DNA of 64,000 nucleotides from Eggerthella sp. YY7918 (GTDB lineage Bacteria; Actinomycetota; Coriobacteriia; Coriobacteriales; Eggerthellaceae), in contig NC_015738.1 in assembly GCF_000270285.1 (NCBI RefSeq), positions 558,001 through 622,000 on the forward strand, read 5' to 3'. The notes under the pieces are model-generated. The model saw nothing but the letters and a program-made list of their open reading frames with translations. It ran no database searches and was not told the DNA's origin. How positions within the stretch are numbered: the first letter of the stretch is position 1; each line of letters starts with the position of its first letter. This document shows positions 36,387 to 45,206 of this stretch, piece by piece. A program made the translations under genes and the position numbers.

Positions 36387-37373
36387 ATGAAGACGCGCAT
36401 TGGCATTATGGGATACGGCAATCTGGGACGTGGCGTAGAGCTGGCCTGTCGACAGAACGACGATATGGAACTGGTGGCGTTGTTCACGCGTCGCGATCCG
36501 GCGAGCGTCCGTCCGCTCACTGAAGGCGTGACGGTGTATTCCACCGGTGATCTGGCGGCGCATACCGATGACGTAGATGTGCTTGTGATCTGCGGCGGCA
36601 GCGCGACCGATCTGCCCGAACAAACGCCGGCGTGCGCGCGTCTGTTCAACGTGGTGGATTCGTTCGACACTCACGCAAACATTCCCGTGCACTTTGCACA
36701 GGTGGATGAAGTGGCGAAGGCGGCGGGCAAGGTGGCCATCATCTCGGCAGGTTGGGATCCGGGCATGTTTTCCATCGCCCGTTTGTATGCGAACTGCGTG
36801 TTGCCTGACGGCGCGGACTACACGTTCTGGGGTCGCGGCGTTTCGCAAGGCCATAGCGACGCCATTCGCCGTATCGAAGGCGTGGTGGATGCGCGTCAGT
36901 ACACGGTTCCGGTTCCGGCGGCGCTTGAGGCGGTGCGTGCGGGCGAGAATCCGCAGTTGACCACGCGCCAGAAGCATACGCGCGAATGCTATGTGGTGGC
37001 CGAAGAGGGGGCCGACACGGCAGCCATCGAGCGCGCGATTGTCGAGATGCCGAACTACTTTGATGAATACGACACCACCGTAACGTTTATTTCTCAAGAA
37101 GAGCTTGACCGCGATCACGCGGGTATCCCGCATGGCGGCTCGGTTATCCGTTCGGGCGCGACGGGGGAGAACGGCGAGAGCCATCATGTGATCGAGTATT
37201 CGCTCAAGCTTGATTCGAACCCTGAGTTTACCGGCAGCGTACTGGTGGCCTGTGCTCGTGCGGCGCATCGACTCGCAAGCGAGGGCCAGACCGGATGTAG
37301 GACGCTGTTCGATATCGCTCCCGCCTACCTGTCGCCCAAAAACGGCGACGAACTGCGCGCAACCATGCTGTAA
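36387..37373 (+). CDS. ddh: meso-diaminopimelate dehydrogenase
   Basis: 328 residues, family length. N-terminal NADP site IGIMGYGNLGRGVE, VLVICGGSATDLPEQTP, FNVVDSFDTHANIPVHF, the DAP-binding ISAGWDPGMFSIAR and FWGRGVSQGHSDAIRRI. It makes meso-DAP from tetrahydrodipicolinate in one reductive amination step, feeding lysine and peptidoglycan synthesis. ATG follows GGTGAGGAG. Followed by a half terminator (see the flanking repeats) and then a surface protein gene. Confidence 0.95.
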   Translation: MKTRIGIMGYGNLGRGVELACRQNDDMELVALFTRRDPASVRPLTEGVTVYSTGDLAAHTDDVDVLVICGGSATDLPEQTPACARLFNVVDSFDTHANIPVHFAQVDEVAKAAGKVAIISAGWDPGMFSIARLYANCVLPDGADYTFWGRGVSQGHSDAIRRIEGVVDARQYTVPVPAALEAVRAGENPQLTTRQKHTRECYVVAEEGADTAAIERAIVEMPNYFDEYDTTVTFISQEELDRDHAGIPHGGSVIRSGATGENGESHHVIEYSLKLDSNPEFTGSVLVACARAAHRLASEGQTGCRTLFDIAPAYLSPKNGDELRATML

Positions 37374-37394
37374 CACACAGAAGCGCCCCTGCGA
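37374..37394 (+). repeat. Left copy of a 21-bp repeat flanking the surface protein gene
   Basis: Begins directly after the ddh stop. It matches 19 of 21 bases of 40287-40307, which begins directly after the stop of the surface protein gene. The right copy is the 5' arm of a complete terminator; this left copy has lost its pairing arm. The core is AGAAGCGCCCC. Confidence 0.75.
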
Positions 37395-37407
37395 TACGTA
37401 GGCGAAA

Positions 37408-37424
37408 CCCGTCCTTTGGACGGG
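37408..37424 (+). terminator. Hairpin after ddh (weak terminator)
   Basis: CCCGTCC-TTT-GGACGGG forms a perfect 7-bp stem about 35 nt after the ddh stop. There is no T-run, so termination may be partial. Confidence 0.35.
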
Positions 37425-37441
37425 GATACGATAGGGGGATG

Positions 37442-37450
37442 TGCTATCAT
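37442..37450 (+). promoter_or_regulatory. Extended -10 promoter of the poly-G surface protein
   Basis: TGC-TATCAT, an extended -10 element, about 60 nt before the ATG at 37513. No clear -35. Confidence 0.4.
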
Positions 37451-37490
37451 CTAGTGATTACTGTTTAGGCGGCAGATAAGTGCGGGGCAA

Positions 37491-40286
37491 GTGGACAAGC
37501 GGGAGGGGCGCTATGTCAATTATGAAATGCAAAAAGCCCCACGGGGGGGGGGATTCTGTGTAGCGAGGAAGCGGCCGGAAAACACGCGGCCGTCCACTGG
37601 TTTGCGCGCTGCGCTTGCCATCGCCCCGGCGAAGGCCTTCCTCGTCCTTGCGGCGCTGGCACTGGCGCTGACGGCATCTGTTGTGCCCGCTTCGGCGGCT
37701 CACGCCGCAGACCTCTACGACGTGTGGGTCGGAGGCACGCAGGTCACCAGCGATAACGCATCGAATTTGGTAGACGGAATGTCCTATGATGACGCGAGCA
37801 AGACGCTTACGTTTAGCAAAACGGTAACCGTAAACGGTGATCCCAATATCACAGCTGGTGCGGGTATCTATGCAGGAAACAATAGCAATCTGACGATCAA
37901 TGTGGAAGAAGCCGTCACATTGACCGTCGAGGGTACAGCAAAAAGTAATTCATCTGCCGGCGTGTACGTAGAGGGCTCGCTTACCGTGAAGGGGAAAGGC
38001 GTGCTTGTTTCCAGTGGCAAGGCCACAGGGGCAATTGGCGGCATGGGCATCAGCGCAGGTGGAAACATTTCCATCGAAGACGGCGTTTGGATAACGGCAT
38101 CCGGGGTCGGATCGCACACGGGGCATGGCATGGTTGCCGCCAGCAGCGTGACGGTATCTACGACCGGCACGGTGGAAGCCACAGGCTCCTGGCCCTCCGG
38201 GAGCGCATCCGGCACGAACAGCTCGGGAATCTATGCGAACAACGTTCAGATAGACAACGGCACCGTTGTGCTGTCGGGTAATAAGTGGGCGACCGGGTCG
38301 GGTACCGGCGTGGTGACGCCGACCTTCTATCCATCTGCCTGGGTTACGGCCAGCACCAAGGCGGACGGAACCGATTCGGAGCAGTACGATCCGGCCAAAA
38401 TCGGCACCTATAAATACCTGAAAGCAGAGCCCGGCCATTACCATCCGCTTTGCGGTGCCACGTGCGGCCACAACCCGGCGCACCCCTCGGTTCTGTACCA
38501 GCCGCTGCCTGCCGGCTACACGGGAGGGGAGCTGCCCGCGGGCAGCTACTACTTGACGGGCGACGTCGACCTGTCGAAAACCATCGAAGTTACGTCCGGC
38601 ATCGTGAACCTGTGCCTAGACGGCCACAAGCTCGATGCGCATGCGCGGTTCGGGGTGATCCAGATAAACGGTATAAGAACCCTCCTCAATGTCTGCGATG
38701 GCAGCCAGGCTGGCGGCGGTGCCATTACCGGCGGCAAGGCGGATAATGGCGGCGGCGTGTACATGCTTGACGGCACGCTCAACCTCTTCGGCGGCTCCGT
38801 GTCGAACAACACTGCCGCCGGTAGCGGAGGCGGCATCTATGCAAGTAAAGGCGCGCTCAACGTTTTCGGCGGCTCCGTGTCGAACAACACTGCCGGTAGC
38901 GGAGGCGGCGTCTATAAGGACGGAGGCGTTTTCGACCTTCATGATGGCTCGGTGTCGGACAACGTTGCGACGTTCGAGGGGGGCGGCGTGAACGTGAATA
39001 GAAGCACGCTCAGACTCTCTGGCGGTTCCGTGTCGGGCAACACCGCCAATAACCATGGCGGAGGTGTGAACGTGGATGAAGGAGGCGTGCTCGTTCTCTC
39101 CGGCGGATCGATAGAAGACAACATAGCGGGATATGCGGCGGCAGGTGTGTTCGTCGGAGAGCGAGGCGACATGTCATGCTTCGGCTCGCCCACCATGGCA
39201 AACAACGTCATTGCAGGGGCGAACTTGCCCAGCAACGTGTGGCTCGCTGCAAACAAGACCATCTCGATCGACGGTCCTTTCGCCCCCACAGCGCCCATCG
39301 GCGTGACCACGAAGACCAAGCCGACGGCGACCGCGCCCGTGCCGATCACGATGGGAAGATCCGCTGATTACAGCGCGCACTTCGCAAGCGACGAGGGGCA
39401 CGGAGTGCAAAACAGCGGTTCGGGCGGAAGCCAGGTGGTGCAGATCGTGCCCAACCTGAAGGAGATCGCGAATCCCGATCCGGTTACCGGCATCGCCAAC
39501 GGCACATCGCTTGCCGATATCGTGTCGGATCTGAACGACAATGCAATCGCAACTGCGAAAACCACGGGCGGCAACTACGATGCAAAGGTGACATGGGACG
39601 GGTCGACGGCGGACCCGGCCTACGATCCGTCCAAAAAGGAAGAGCAGACCTTCTCCGTCGAAGGCAAGGTAACGCTGCCCGCGGGCATCGCGAACACGGA
39701 GAGCGTGACGGAGGCGGCAACTATCAGCGTCACCGTCAAGGCCAAGGGCAAGCCCAGCAAGCCCACCGTCGACGAGCTGGCGATAGCTGAGGTGCGGCTT
39801 TCCTGCAAAGACGACGATGCGCACAATAAGGACTTTCCGGTAGATGCCGGCGCGATGACGGTCGGCGAGGTGCAAGAGCCGACTCCGGGCACGTACACCT
39901 GCGAGGTTGTCTTCGATGGCGCCCCCTACCTTGCCCAGATGAATGCCGGCGCGGCCCTGCAGCATCGCCTGGTAAAGGGGGAGTCGCCCAAGACGATCAC
40001 GTTCACCTACGACGATTTTGATATGAGGTGGTATCCGGATGGGCACTATCCCTCCCTTGTGGATGGGATCCTCGTATTCAAGGTAACCTGTGCAAACGAG
40101 CCCGGTCCCAACCTCACATCCGATCCGAGCGACGTGAACGGCGGCTCGTCCGGCAAGACGCTGGCGAAAACGGGCGACGGTGCCATGCAAATCACGGCCC
40201 TCACGGCTCTTGTGGCGGCCGCGGTCGCAGCCGGGTGCGCGGCCTTCGCCACCCGCCGCCGTGCTTCCCGAAGGCGCATGAGGTAG
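37491..40286 (+). CDS. Beta-helix surface protein with LAxTG sorting signal, reading frame governed by a G10 tract
   Basis: The frame is open from GTG 37491 (931 residues). A signal peptide (FLVLAALALALTASVVPASA, cut near AHA) is followed by a region of short beta-strands and then about five repeats of the form GGSVSNNTAxGSGGGIY, typical of right-handed parallel beta-helices. The C-terminus has LAKTGDGA, a hydrophobic helix and RRRASRRRMR, a sortase signal. The start is unusual: the best-placed ATG (37513, behind GGGAGGGG) is in a different frame and ends at TAG 37561-37563; one more G (or two fewer) in the run at 37543-37552 puts it in frame with the whole protein. The version here may thus be switched off or made only from the weak GTG or ATG 37527. 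Function probably adhesion; no ligand can be named. Confidence 0.85.
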   Translation: MDKREGRYVNYEMQKAPRGGGFCVARKRPENTRPSTGLRAALAIAPAKAFLVLAALALALTASVVPASAAHAADLYDVWVGGTQVTSDNASNLVDGMSYDDASKTLTFSKTVTVNGDPNITAGAGIYAGNNSNLTINVEEAVTLTVEGTAKSNSSAGVYVEGSLTVKGKGVLVSSGKATGAIGGMGISAGGNISIEDGVWITASGVGSHTGHGMVAASSVTVSTTGTVEATGSWPSGSASGTNSSGIYANNVQIDNGTVVLSGNKWATGSGTGVVTPTFYPSAWVTASTKADGTDSEQYDPAKIGTYKYLKAEPGHYHPLCGATCGHNPAHPSVLYQPLPAGYTGGELPAGSYYLTGDVDLSKTIEVTSGIVNLCLDGHKLDAHARFGVIQINGIRTLLNVCDGSQAGGGAITGGKADNGGGVYMLDGTLNLFGGSVSNNTAAGSGGGIYASKGALNVFGGSVSNNTAGSGGGVYKDGGVFDLHDGSVSDNVATFEGGGVNVNRSTLRLSGGSVSGNTANNHGGGVNVDEGGVLVLSGGSIEDNIAGYAAAGVFVGERGDMSCFGSPTMANNVIAGANLPSNVWLAANKTISIDGPFAPTAPIGVTTKTKPTATAPVPITMGRSADYSAHFASDEGHGVQNSGSGGSQVVQIVPNLKEIANPDPVTGIANGTSLADIVSDLNDNAIATAKTTGGNYDAKVTWDGSTADPAYDPSKKEEQTFSVEGKVTLPAGIANTESVTEAATISVTVKAKGKPSKPTVDELAIAEVRLSCKDDDAHNKDFPVDAGAMTVGEVQEPTPGTYTCEVVFDGAPYLAQMNAGAALQHRLVKGESPKTITFTYDDFDMRWYPDGHYPSLVDGILVFKVTCANEPGPNLTSDPSDVNGGSSGKTLAKTGDGAMQITALTALVAAAVAAGCAAFATRRRASRRRMR
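37543..37552 (+). repeat. Poly-G (10) tract near the start of the surface protein gene
   Basis: Ten consecutive G between the ribosome site/ATG 37513 and the signal peptide. Runs of this length are prone to slipped-strand length change. Frame arithmetic: G10 leads ATG 37513 to a stop after 16 codons, whereas G11 or G8 joins it to the long frame. Confidence 0.85.
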
Positions 40287-40341
40287 CACATAGAAGCGCC
40301 CCCGCGAGAGAATCTTTCGCAGGGGCGCTTCTCTTTTTCTT
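40287..40341 (+). terminator. Terminator of the surface protein gene (right copy of the flanking repeat)
   Basis: AGAAGCGCCCCCGCG (40292-40306) and CGCAGGGGCGCTTCT form a long stem with one wobble-type mismatch, followed by CTTTTTCTT. The first 21 bases (40287-40307) repeat those after the ddh stop. Confidence 0.85.
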
Positions 40342-40350
40342 GTTGGATAA

Positions 40351-41775
40351 TTATTCTTTGCCGTTCCAGCAGTAGGTGCACACTTTTTCGGGGTCGATGC
40401 CGATGGCTTCCAGCATACCGTCGAGCGTTTGGTAGCCCAGTGAGTCAAAGCCCATCTGCTCGCAGATCGACTTCAGCATGCACTTCCCGCGCTCGGTCGA
40501 ACCGTCGGCATATTCTTCGAGATGGTTCTGACCTTCGTCGCCTTCAAGCTCTTGCACCACGCGGCGCGAGATCAATTCCATGTCGGAATGGCTGCTGGAG
40601 AAGCTGAGATACTTGCAGCTGAACATGATGGGCGGGCAGGCTGAACGCATGTGCACTTCGTCCGCGCCGCATTTGTACAGGAAGTCCACCGTCTCGCGCA
40701 GCTGTGTGCCGCGCACGATGGAGTCATCCACAAACAAGAGCTTTTTGTCTTTGATGAGCTCAGGGATGTGGATCTGCTTCATCTTCGCTACGCGATTGCG
40801 TACTTCCTGGTTGCTTGGCATGAACGAGCGCGCCCACGTGGGTGTGTACTTAATAAACGGGCGAGCGAAGGGGATGTTGCATTCGGTCGAATACCCGATA
40901 GCGTGCGGCACGCCCGAATCGGGCACGCCCGCCACATAGTCAACGTTGGGCACGCCGTCGGCCGCCGCTTCGTTGCGAGCCATGATGGCGCCGTTGCGAT
41001 AACGCATAACTTCGACGTTAACGCCCTCGTAGTTCGAGTTGGGGTAGCCGTAATACACCCAGAGGAACGCACATATCTTCATCTGCGGACCCGCGGGAGA
41101 AATAGTGCGGTACTCGTCGGCATTGATGAGCACAATCTCGCCAGGGCCCAGTTCGTATTCGTCGCGGAAGCCCAGCTTGTGATAGGCAAACGATTCGAAG
41201 GAGATGCAATGGCCGTCGTCGCTCTTGCCGATAAGCACCGGCAGGCGCCCCATCTTGTCGCGCGCAGCAATAATCTGGCCGTCGTCTTTTATGATGAGCA
41301 ACGTAAGCGAGCCTTCGACAACCTCTTGGGCATACTTGATGCCGGAAACAAAGTCGTCTTTTTGGTTGATCAGCGCGGCAACAAGTTCGGTCGTGTTTAC
41401 CTTTCCCGAGCTCATGGCCATAAACTGTCGACCGCCGCTGGCGAAGTTTTCCTCAACCAGATCTTCGGCGTTGTTGATGATCCCTACGGTGGTGATGCCG
41501 AAGGTACCCAAGTGGGAGCGTACCAGCAGTGGTTGCGGGTCGGTGTCGCTGATGCAGCCGATACCGCTGCATCCGTGAAAGCCAGCCAGATCGGCTTCGA
41601 AGCGTGTACGGAAGGGCGTGTTTTCGATGGAATGAATTTCGCGTTGGAAGCCGTCTTCGCTATCGTGAAATATCATTCCCGCGCATCGCGTTCCCAAGTG
41701 AGAGTGATAGTCGACACCGAAAAAAACGTCGAGTACCACGTCTTGATGTGCTGCTGCTCCGAAAAATCCGCCCAT
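40351..41775 (-). CDS. Amidophosphoribosyltransferase-like protein (PurF family) lacking the N-terminal Cys
   Basis: 474 residues. The class II glutamine amidotransferase fold is recognisable (VDYHSHLGTRCAGMIF, SHLGTFGITTVGIINNAEDL) and the PRPP-binding motif LLFVDDSIVRGTQLRETV is intact, so it belongs to the PurF family. The nucleophile of the glutaminase, a Cys exposed at the mature N-terminus, is absent: the protein begins Met-Gly-Gly-Phe-Phe-Gly and has no Cys in the first 20 residues. It may use ammonia or have a different task. C-terminal cysteines (RGKCMLKSIC, VCTYCW) could hold an Fe-S cluster as in Bacillus PurF. No other purine gene is adjacent. Confidence 0.88.
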   Translation of the reverse strand: MGGFFGAAAHQDVVLDVFFGVDYHSHLGTRCAGMIFHDSEDGFQREIHSIENTPFRTRFEADLAGFHGCSGIGCISDTDPQPLLVRSHLGTFGITTVGIINNAEDLVEENFASGGRQFMAMSSGKVNTTELVAALINQKDDFVSGIKYAQEVVEGSLTLLIIKDDGQIIAARDKMGRLPVLIGKSDDGHCISFESFAYHKLGFRDEYELGPGEIVLINADEYRTISPAGPQMKICAFLWVYYGYPNSNYEGVNVEVMRYRNGAIMARNEAAADGVPNVDYVAGVPDSGVPHAIGYSTECNIPFARPFIKYTPTWARSFMPSNQEVRNRVAKMKQIHIPELIKDKKLLFVDDSIVRGTQLRETVDFLYKCGADEVHMRSACPPIMFSCKYLSFSSSHSDMELISRRVVQELEGDEGQNHLEEYADGSTERGKCMLKSICEQMGFDSLGYQTLDGMLEAIGIDPEKVCTYCWNGKE

Positions 41776-41838
41776 TGTGTGCCTTTCATCTCTGGTATGC
41801 CGTTCGTCGCTTTAGCGAAAGCACCAGTATAAAACTAC

Positions 41839-41895
41839 CGTCGCCTCCATGGGAGGAAGGCGACGAACGATAGCCGTTTCTCCACGAGAAACGGC
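41839..41895 (-). terminator. Terminator hairpins downstream of the NhaC gene
   Basis: Read on the minus strand: a perfect 10-bp stem (GCCGTTTCTC/GAGAAACGGC, 41873-41895) and then CGTCGCCT/AGGCGACG (41839-41865) followed by GTAGTTTTAT. The second is the better terminator and separates nhaC from the purF-like gene. Confidence 0.65.
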
Positions 41896-41925
41896 ATGTT
41901 TTCGGTCTGTTTTCAGCAATCGTTC

Positions 41926-43341
41926 TTAGTCGGCTGGCTGCGAGGCGCGCTTCTCGGGGATGAGGAAAATGAACACGAGCGAGCTTACCAGCAGCAAGAA
42001 CGGGTAGAACAAAAAGGGAATAATGTCGAATGCAGACACGGCGTAACCCAGCTCGGTGGCGGCCGCAATGGCTACGAGCATCTGCGCACCGTAGGGGATG
42101 ATGCCCTGGAATACGCAGCTGAACGTGTCGAGCAGCGATGCCGTTTTGCGCTTCGAAATGCCATAGGTTTTCGCCATGTCGGCCGCGATGGGATTTGCGA
42201 TGACGATGGCCACCGTGTTGTTCGCTGTGGCGATGTCCATAGCGCCGACGAGCAGGCCCATGCCCAACTGACCGCCCTTGCGGCTTTTGAACAAACCCTG
42301 GATACCGTTGAGCAGAGCGGTGAACCCGCCGTGTTCGCGAATGAGCGCGCAGATGGCGCTCACGAGCACGGCAACCATGGTGGTTTCAAACATTCCCGCG
42401 GCACCCGAGCCCATGTTGGCCAAGAGGTCGGTGGCCAGAGTGGCGCCGGTGGCCACCATGATGATGGAGCCGGACAAGATGCCCAGCAACAGCACGACAA
42501 ACACATTCACGCCCACAATACCGCCCACGAGTACGATGAGGTAGGGAATGAGCTGAATGAGGTCGTACTCGTGCGTTACGCTGCCGTTGAGGTCGGCGCC
42601 AAACGACAGTACGAGGATGATGACCAGCGACACCAGCGCTGCCGGCAAGGCGATCTTGAAGTTCTCACGGAACTTGTCTTTCATCTGGCAGCCTTGGCCT
42701 TGGCAGGCGGCAATGGTGGTGTCCGAAATGAACGAGAGGTTGTCGCCGAACATGGCGCCGCCCATGACGCTCGCCACGCACAGAGGCAGACTGAAGCCCG
42801 ATGCGGCCGACACCGCCACGGCGATGGGTGTAATAAGCGTAATGGTGCCCACCGAGGTGCCCATGGAAAGCGACACGAAACAGCTCACCACAAACAATAC
42901 CGCCACGGCGAACTGCGCAGGGACGACGGAAAGCAACAGGTAAGCGACGCTTTCGGCGCTGTCGCGACCGACGGTGCCCACGAAGATACCTGCAACCATG
43001 AAGATGAGTACCATAGTGACGATAGTTTTGTCGCCAATGCCGCGTCCCATGATGACAAGCTTGTCGTCGAAGGGGAGTTTGCGGTTTTGCACGCTTGCCA
43101 CCAGCAGGGCCACAAGGAATATTACGACGATGGGAATGTTATAAAAGCCCATGGAAATGCCCATGCCGTATTCAAAAAGGATGCCGAGCCCCAAGTAAAG
43201 CACCAAAAACACCCCGATGGGCAACAGTGCCCAGGCGTTGCCTTTCGTCGCGGGAGCCGGACCTTTGTCGGTTGCTTGCTTCGCGGCTTGCTCGTTGGTT
43301 GTCGTAACCTTCTCTTCCACCCTTGAATCCCTTCTCTTCAT
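41926..43341 (-). CDS. NhaC-family Na+/H+ antiporter
   Basis: 471 residues with about 11-12 hydrophobic segments. The family's core blocks are present: SLSMGTSVGTITLITPIAVA, ASVMGGAMFGDNLSFISDTT and MDIATANNTVAIVIANPIAADM. ATG 43341 is the outer start; GTG 43320 has GAAGGGA at ideal spacing and may be the real one (464 residues). It could exchange Na+ for H+ or act as a malate/lactate-type antiporter, which this family also contains; the sequence does not decide. Confidence 0.88.
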   Translation of the reverse strand: MKRRDSRVEEKVTTTNEQAAKQATDKGPAPATKGNAWALLPIGVFLVLYLGLGILFEYGMGISMGFYNIPIVVIFLVALLVASVQNRKLPFDDKLVIMGRGIGDKTIVTMVLIFMVAGIFVGTVGRDSAESVAYLLLSVVPAQFAVAVLFVVSCFVSLSMGTSVGTITLITPIAVAVSAASGFSLPLCVASVMGGAMFGDNLSFISDTTIAACQGQGCQMKDKFRENFKIALPAALVSLVIILVLSFGADLNGSVTHEYDLIQLIPYLIVLVGGIVGVNVFVVLLLGILSGSIIMVATGATLATDLLANMGSGAAGMFETTMVAVLVSAICALIREHGGFTALLNGIQGLFKSRKGGQLGMGLLVGAMDIATANNTVAIVIANPIAADMAKTYGISKRKTASLLDTFSCVFQGIIPYGAQMLVAIAAATELGYAVSAFDIIPFLFYPFLLLVSSLVFIFLIPEKRASQPAD

Positions 43342-43560
43342 GCGTCTGCCTATTGTAACGTGTGGAAACGAGGTGCGTACAGTGAATCTGGAAAGGTTGG
43401 CGCGTTCGGATGGATCGAACGCGTGGATGAGCAGCGAAGGAGAACAAAGGTAGCTGTCCTGAAAACGGGATATGCGCTATACTTCAGCTGCATAGTTTCG
43501 TTTTGGATAGGGCTCTATGTTTACGATATCTTATTGGCACGATTAACGCGAGGGGACGTC

Positions 43561-44547
43561 ATGAGTATCAATCGTCAGAAACTGAAGCTGCTCTACCTCA
43601 TGAAAATGCTTACTGAGGAGACGGATTCCGAGCAGGGTCTTACCATGACCCAGATACTTGAGAAGTTGGAGGAGCAGGGCATAGCGGCCGAGCGTAAGTC
43701 TATCTATCGCGATATTGAAGCGCTGCGCGAATTTGGCCTTGACATACGGACCTATCAGCGTGCGCCGGTGGAGTACGCCGTGGAAGACAGGGATTTCGCT
43801 TTCCCGGAACTGGTGCTGTTGGTGGATGCTGTGCAAAGTTCGCGTTTTCTGACGCAACGCAAGAGCGACGCGCTTGTGCGTAGCGTGAAGCAGTTGGCTT
43901 CGGTGCGTCAACGCAAGCTGCTGGACAAGCGTCTGCACGTGGAGGGGCGCATCAAAAGCCAGAATGAATCGGTGTTCAACAATGTCGACCGCATTCAAGA
44001 GGCGCTTGCGCAGCGTCGCAAACTGTCGTTTCTCTATTTTCAGTACGATGCGAAAAAGAACAAAATCAAACAGCACGAGGGCGAGCGTTACGTGGAAACG
44101 CCTGTTCAGTTGGTGTATTCAGACGGTTATTACTATCTGGTGGCCTACAACGAAAAGCACGAGAGCTTTCCCCACTATCGCGTGGATCGTATGGACAAGA
44201 TTGAAGTGCTGGACGAGCCGGCCTGTCGCAATGAGCGCATAGCCACCTACGATGTGACAGAGCTCGAAAGTCACGCCTTTGGCATGTATAGCGGTCAGCC
44301 GGTGCCTGTGGTACTGCTGGTGACCGACGAGGCGATGGGCGGCGTGATTGACCGATTCGGACGCGATGTAGAGTCAAAGCCTGTAGGCGAGGGGCAGGCG
44401 CGGGTATACGTGACGGTCATGAAGAGCCCCGTGTTTTTCGGGTGGCTTGCCCAGTTTGGCGACCGTGTACGCATTGAGAAACCGACGTGGCTCGTGGATG
44501 AATATCGGGCATACTTGGCGGATATTCTGGACGCGTACGGGAAGTAG
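43561..44547 (+). CDS. WYL-domain transcriptional regulator
   Basis: 328 residues from ATG 43561, behind GAGGGG. N-terminal winged helix (LKLLYLMKMLTEETDSEQGL, then ILEKLEEQGIAAERKSIYRD, the DeoR/HTH_11 type) and a WYL domain with its typical LSFLYFQYDAKK and GYYYLVAYNEKHESFPHYRV block, plus a C-terminal WCX extension. These regulators bind a ligand or nucleic acid through the WYL fold. Its own target is unclear; no operon partner. Confidence 0.9.
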   Translation: MSINRQKLKLLYLMKMLTEETDSEQGLTMTQILEKLEEQGIAAERKSIYRDIEALREFGLDIRTYQRAPVEYAVEDRDFAFPELVLLVDAVQSSRFLTQRKSDALVRSVKQLASVRQRKLLDKRLHVEGRIKSQNESVFNNVDRIQEALAQRRKLSFLYFQYDAKKNKIKQHEGERYVETPVQLVYSDGYYYLVAYNEKHESFPHYRVDRMDKIEVLDEPACRNERIATYDVTELESHAFGMYSGQPVPVVLLVTDEAMGGVIDRFGRDVESKPVGEGQARVYVTVMKSPVFFGWLAQFGDRVRIEKPTWLVDEYRAYLADILDAYGK

Positions 44548-44571
44548 TTGAATTGGTTGCTGGCGTGTAAT

Positions 44572-45117
44572 TTACACCGCTTGAGCAAGGAGCGGCATTC
44601 CGGTGTCGATTGCGCATTCGGCACCGAAGCTGGTGATGCGTAGCGTTGCCTCATCGTCGAGGTGGGCGACGGCAGCAAGAATGTTTCCTTCGACATCGGT
44701 TTCGAATGCAAGTTCCTTCAGCTGCCGACCGATCGCATAAGAGCAGGGACGTAGCGTCTTCCAGAAAATGGAGTGTCGTTCCGTTTTTGTTGGCGTGTGA
44801 CCCTCGCCGCATGCTTCCGCTTCACCTTGAGTGGGAAGCGATGCCACGGGAGATTCGGTTTCGACACAGCCAAAATAGGGAGCGAGATAGGGCTCGCGCA
44901 TGGTGAACAACGCAACGTCGCATTCTTCCAGTCTGATAATGATGGGCGATCCGGTAAGCCATGACTCGGTACGCCCGTCCCACAGCGACAAGATGTCCGC
45001 TACAAATGAACCTTCAAGCAGGTGCGCTTGCTGAGCGCTGTCTGTTGTCAGGCGGTGTGCATCGACACACCAGGTGCGAGAAAGGTGCGTAAAGACTTCG
45101 GCGGTATTGAGCGGCAT
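44572..45117 (-). CDS. Hypothetical protein
   Basis: 181 residues from ATG 45115-45117, chosen because AAGGAGATATC lies directly before it. No domain recognised. It is a soluble protein with alternating acidic and hydrophobic strands (FVADILSLWDGRTESWLTG, CDVALFTMREPYLAPYF) and a cysteine-containing C-terminus. Convergent with the WYL regulator and divergent from the permease; the shared upstream region carries a perfect inverted repeat. Confidence 0.7.
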   Translation of the reverse strand: MPLNTAEVFTHLSRTWCVDAHRLTTDSAQQAHLLEGSFVADILSLWDGRTESWLTGSPIIIRLEECDVALFTMREPYLAPYFGCVETESPVASLPTQGEAEACGEGHTPTKTERHSIFWKTLRPCSYAIGRQLKELAFETDVEGNILAAVAHLDDEATLRITSFGAECAIDTGMPLLAQAV

Positions 45118-45172
45118 GATATCTCCTTGCTTCGATCGTTTATTTCGCAGGGCATCATACCGCGATAAGAAC

Positions 45173-45206
45173 ATCTGTACTGTCCAATAAATGGGACAGT
45201 ACAGAT
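45173..45206. repeat. Perfect 13-bp inverted repeat between divergent genes
   Basis: ATCTGTACTGTCC and GGACAGTACAGAT flank an eight-base A/T-rich spacer. It could be a regulator's operator or the remnant of a small mobile repeat. No transposase is nearby. Confidence 0.6.

Noticed and set aside
35892-37376. 494-codon minus-strand frame across fdhF and ddh
   Set aside because: It covers two well-recognised plus-strand enzymes and reads as low-complexity Arg/His-rich protein.
37401-37440. Second c-di-GMP riboswitch before the poly-G surface protein
   Set aside because: There is a CCCGTCC/GGACGGG hairpin and some GA-rich sequence, but the loop is TTT rather than a tetraloop and the rest of the aptamer core is absent.
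41896-43326. 476-codon plus-strand frame opposite the NhaC gene
   Set aside because: Composition (His, Glu, Asp, Gln-rich) is typical of the shadow of a membrane protein; the minus strand has clear NhaC motifs.
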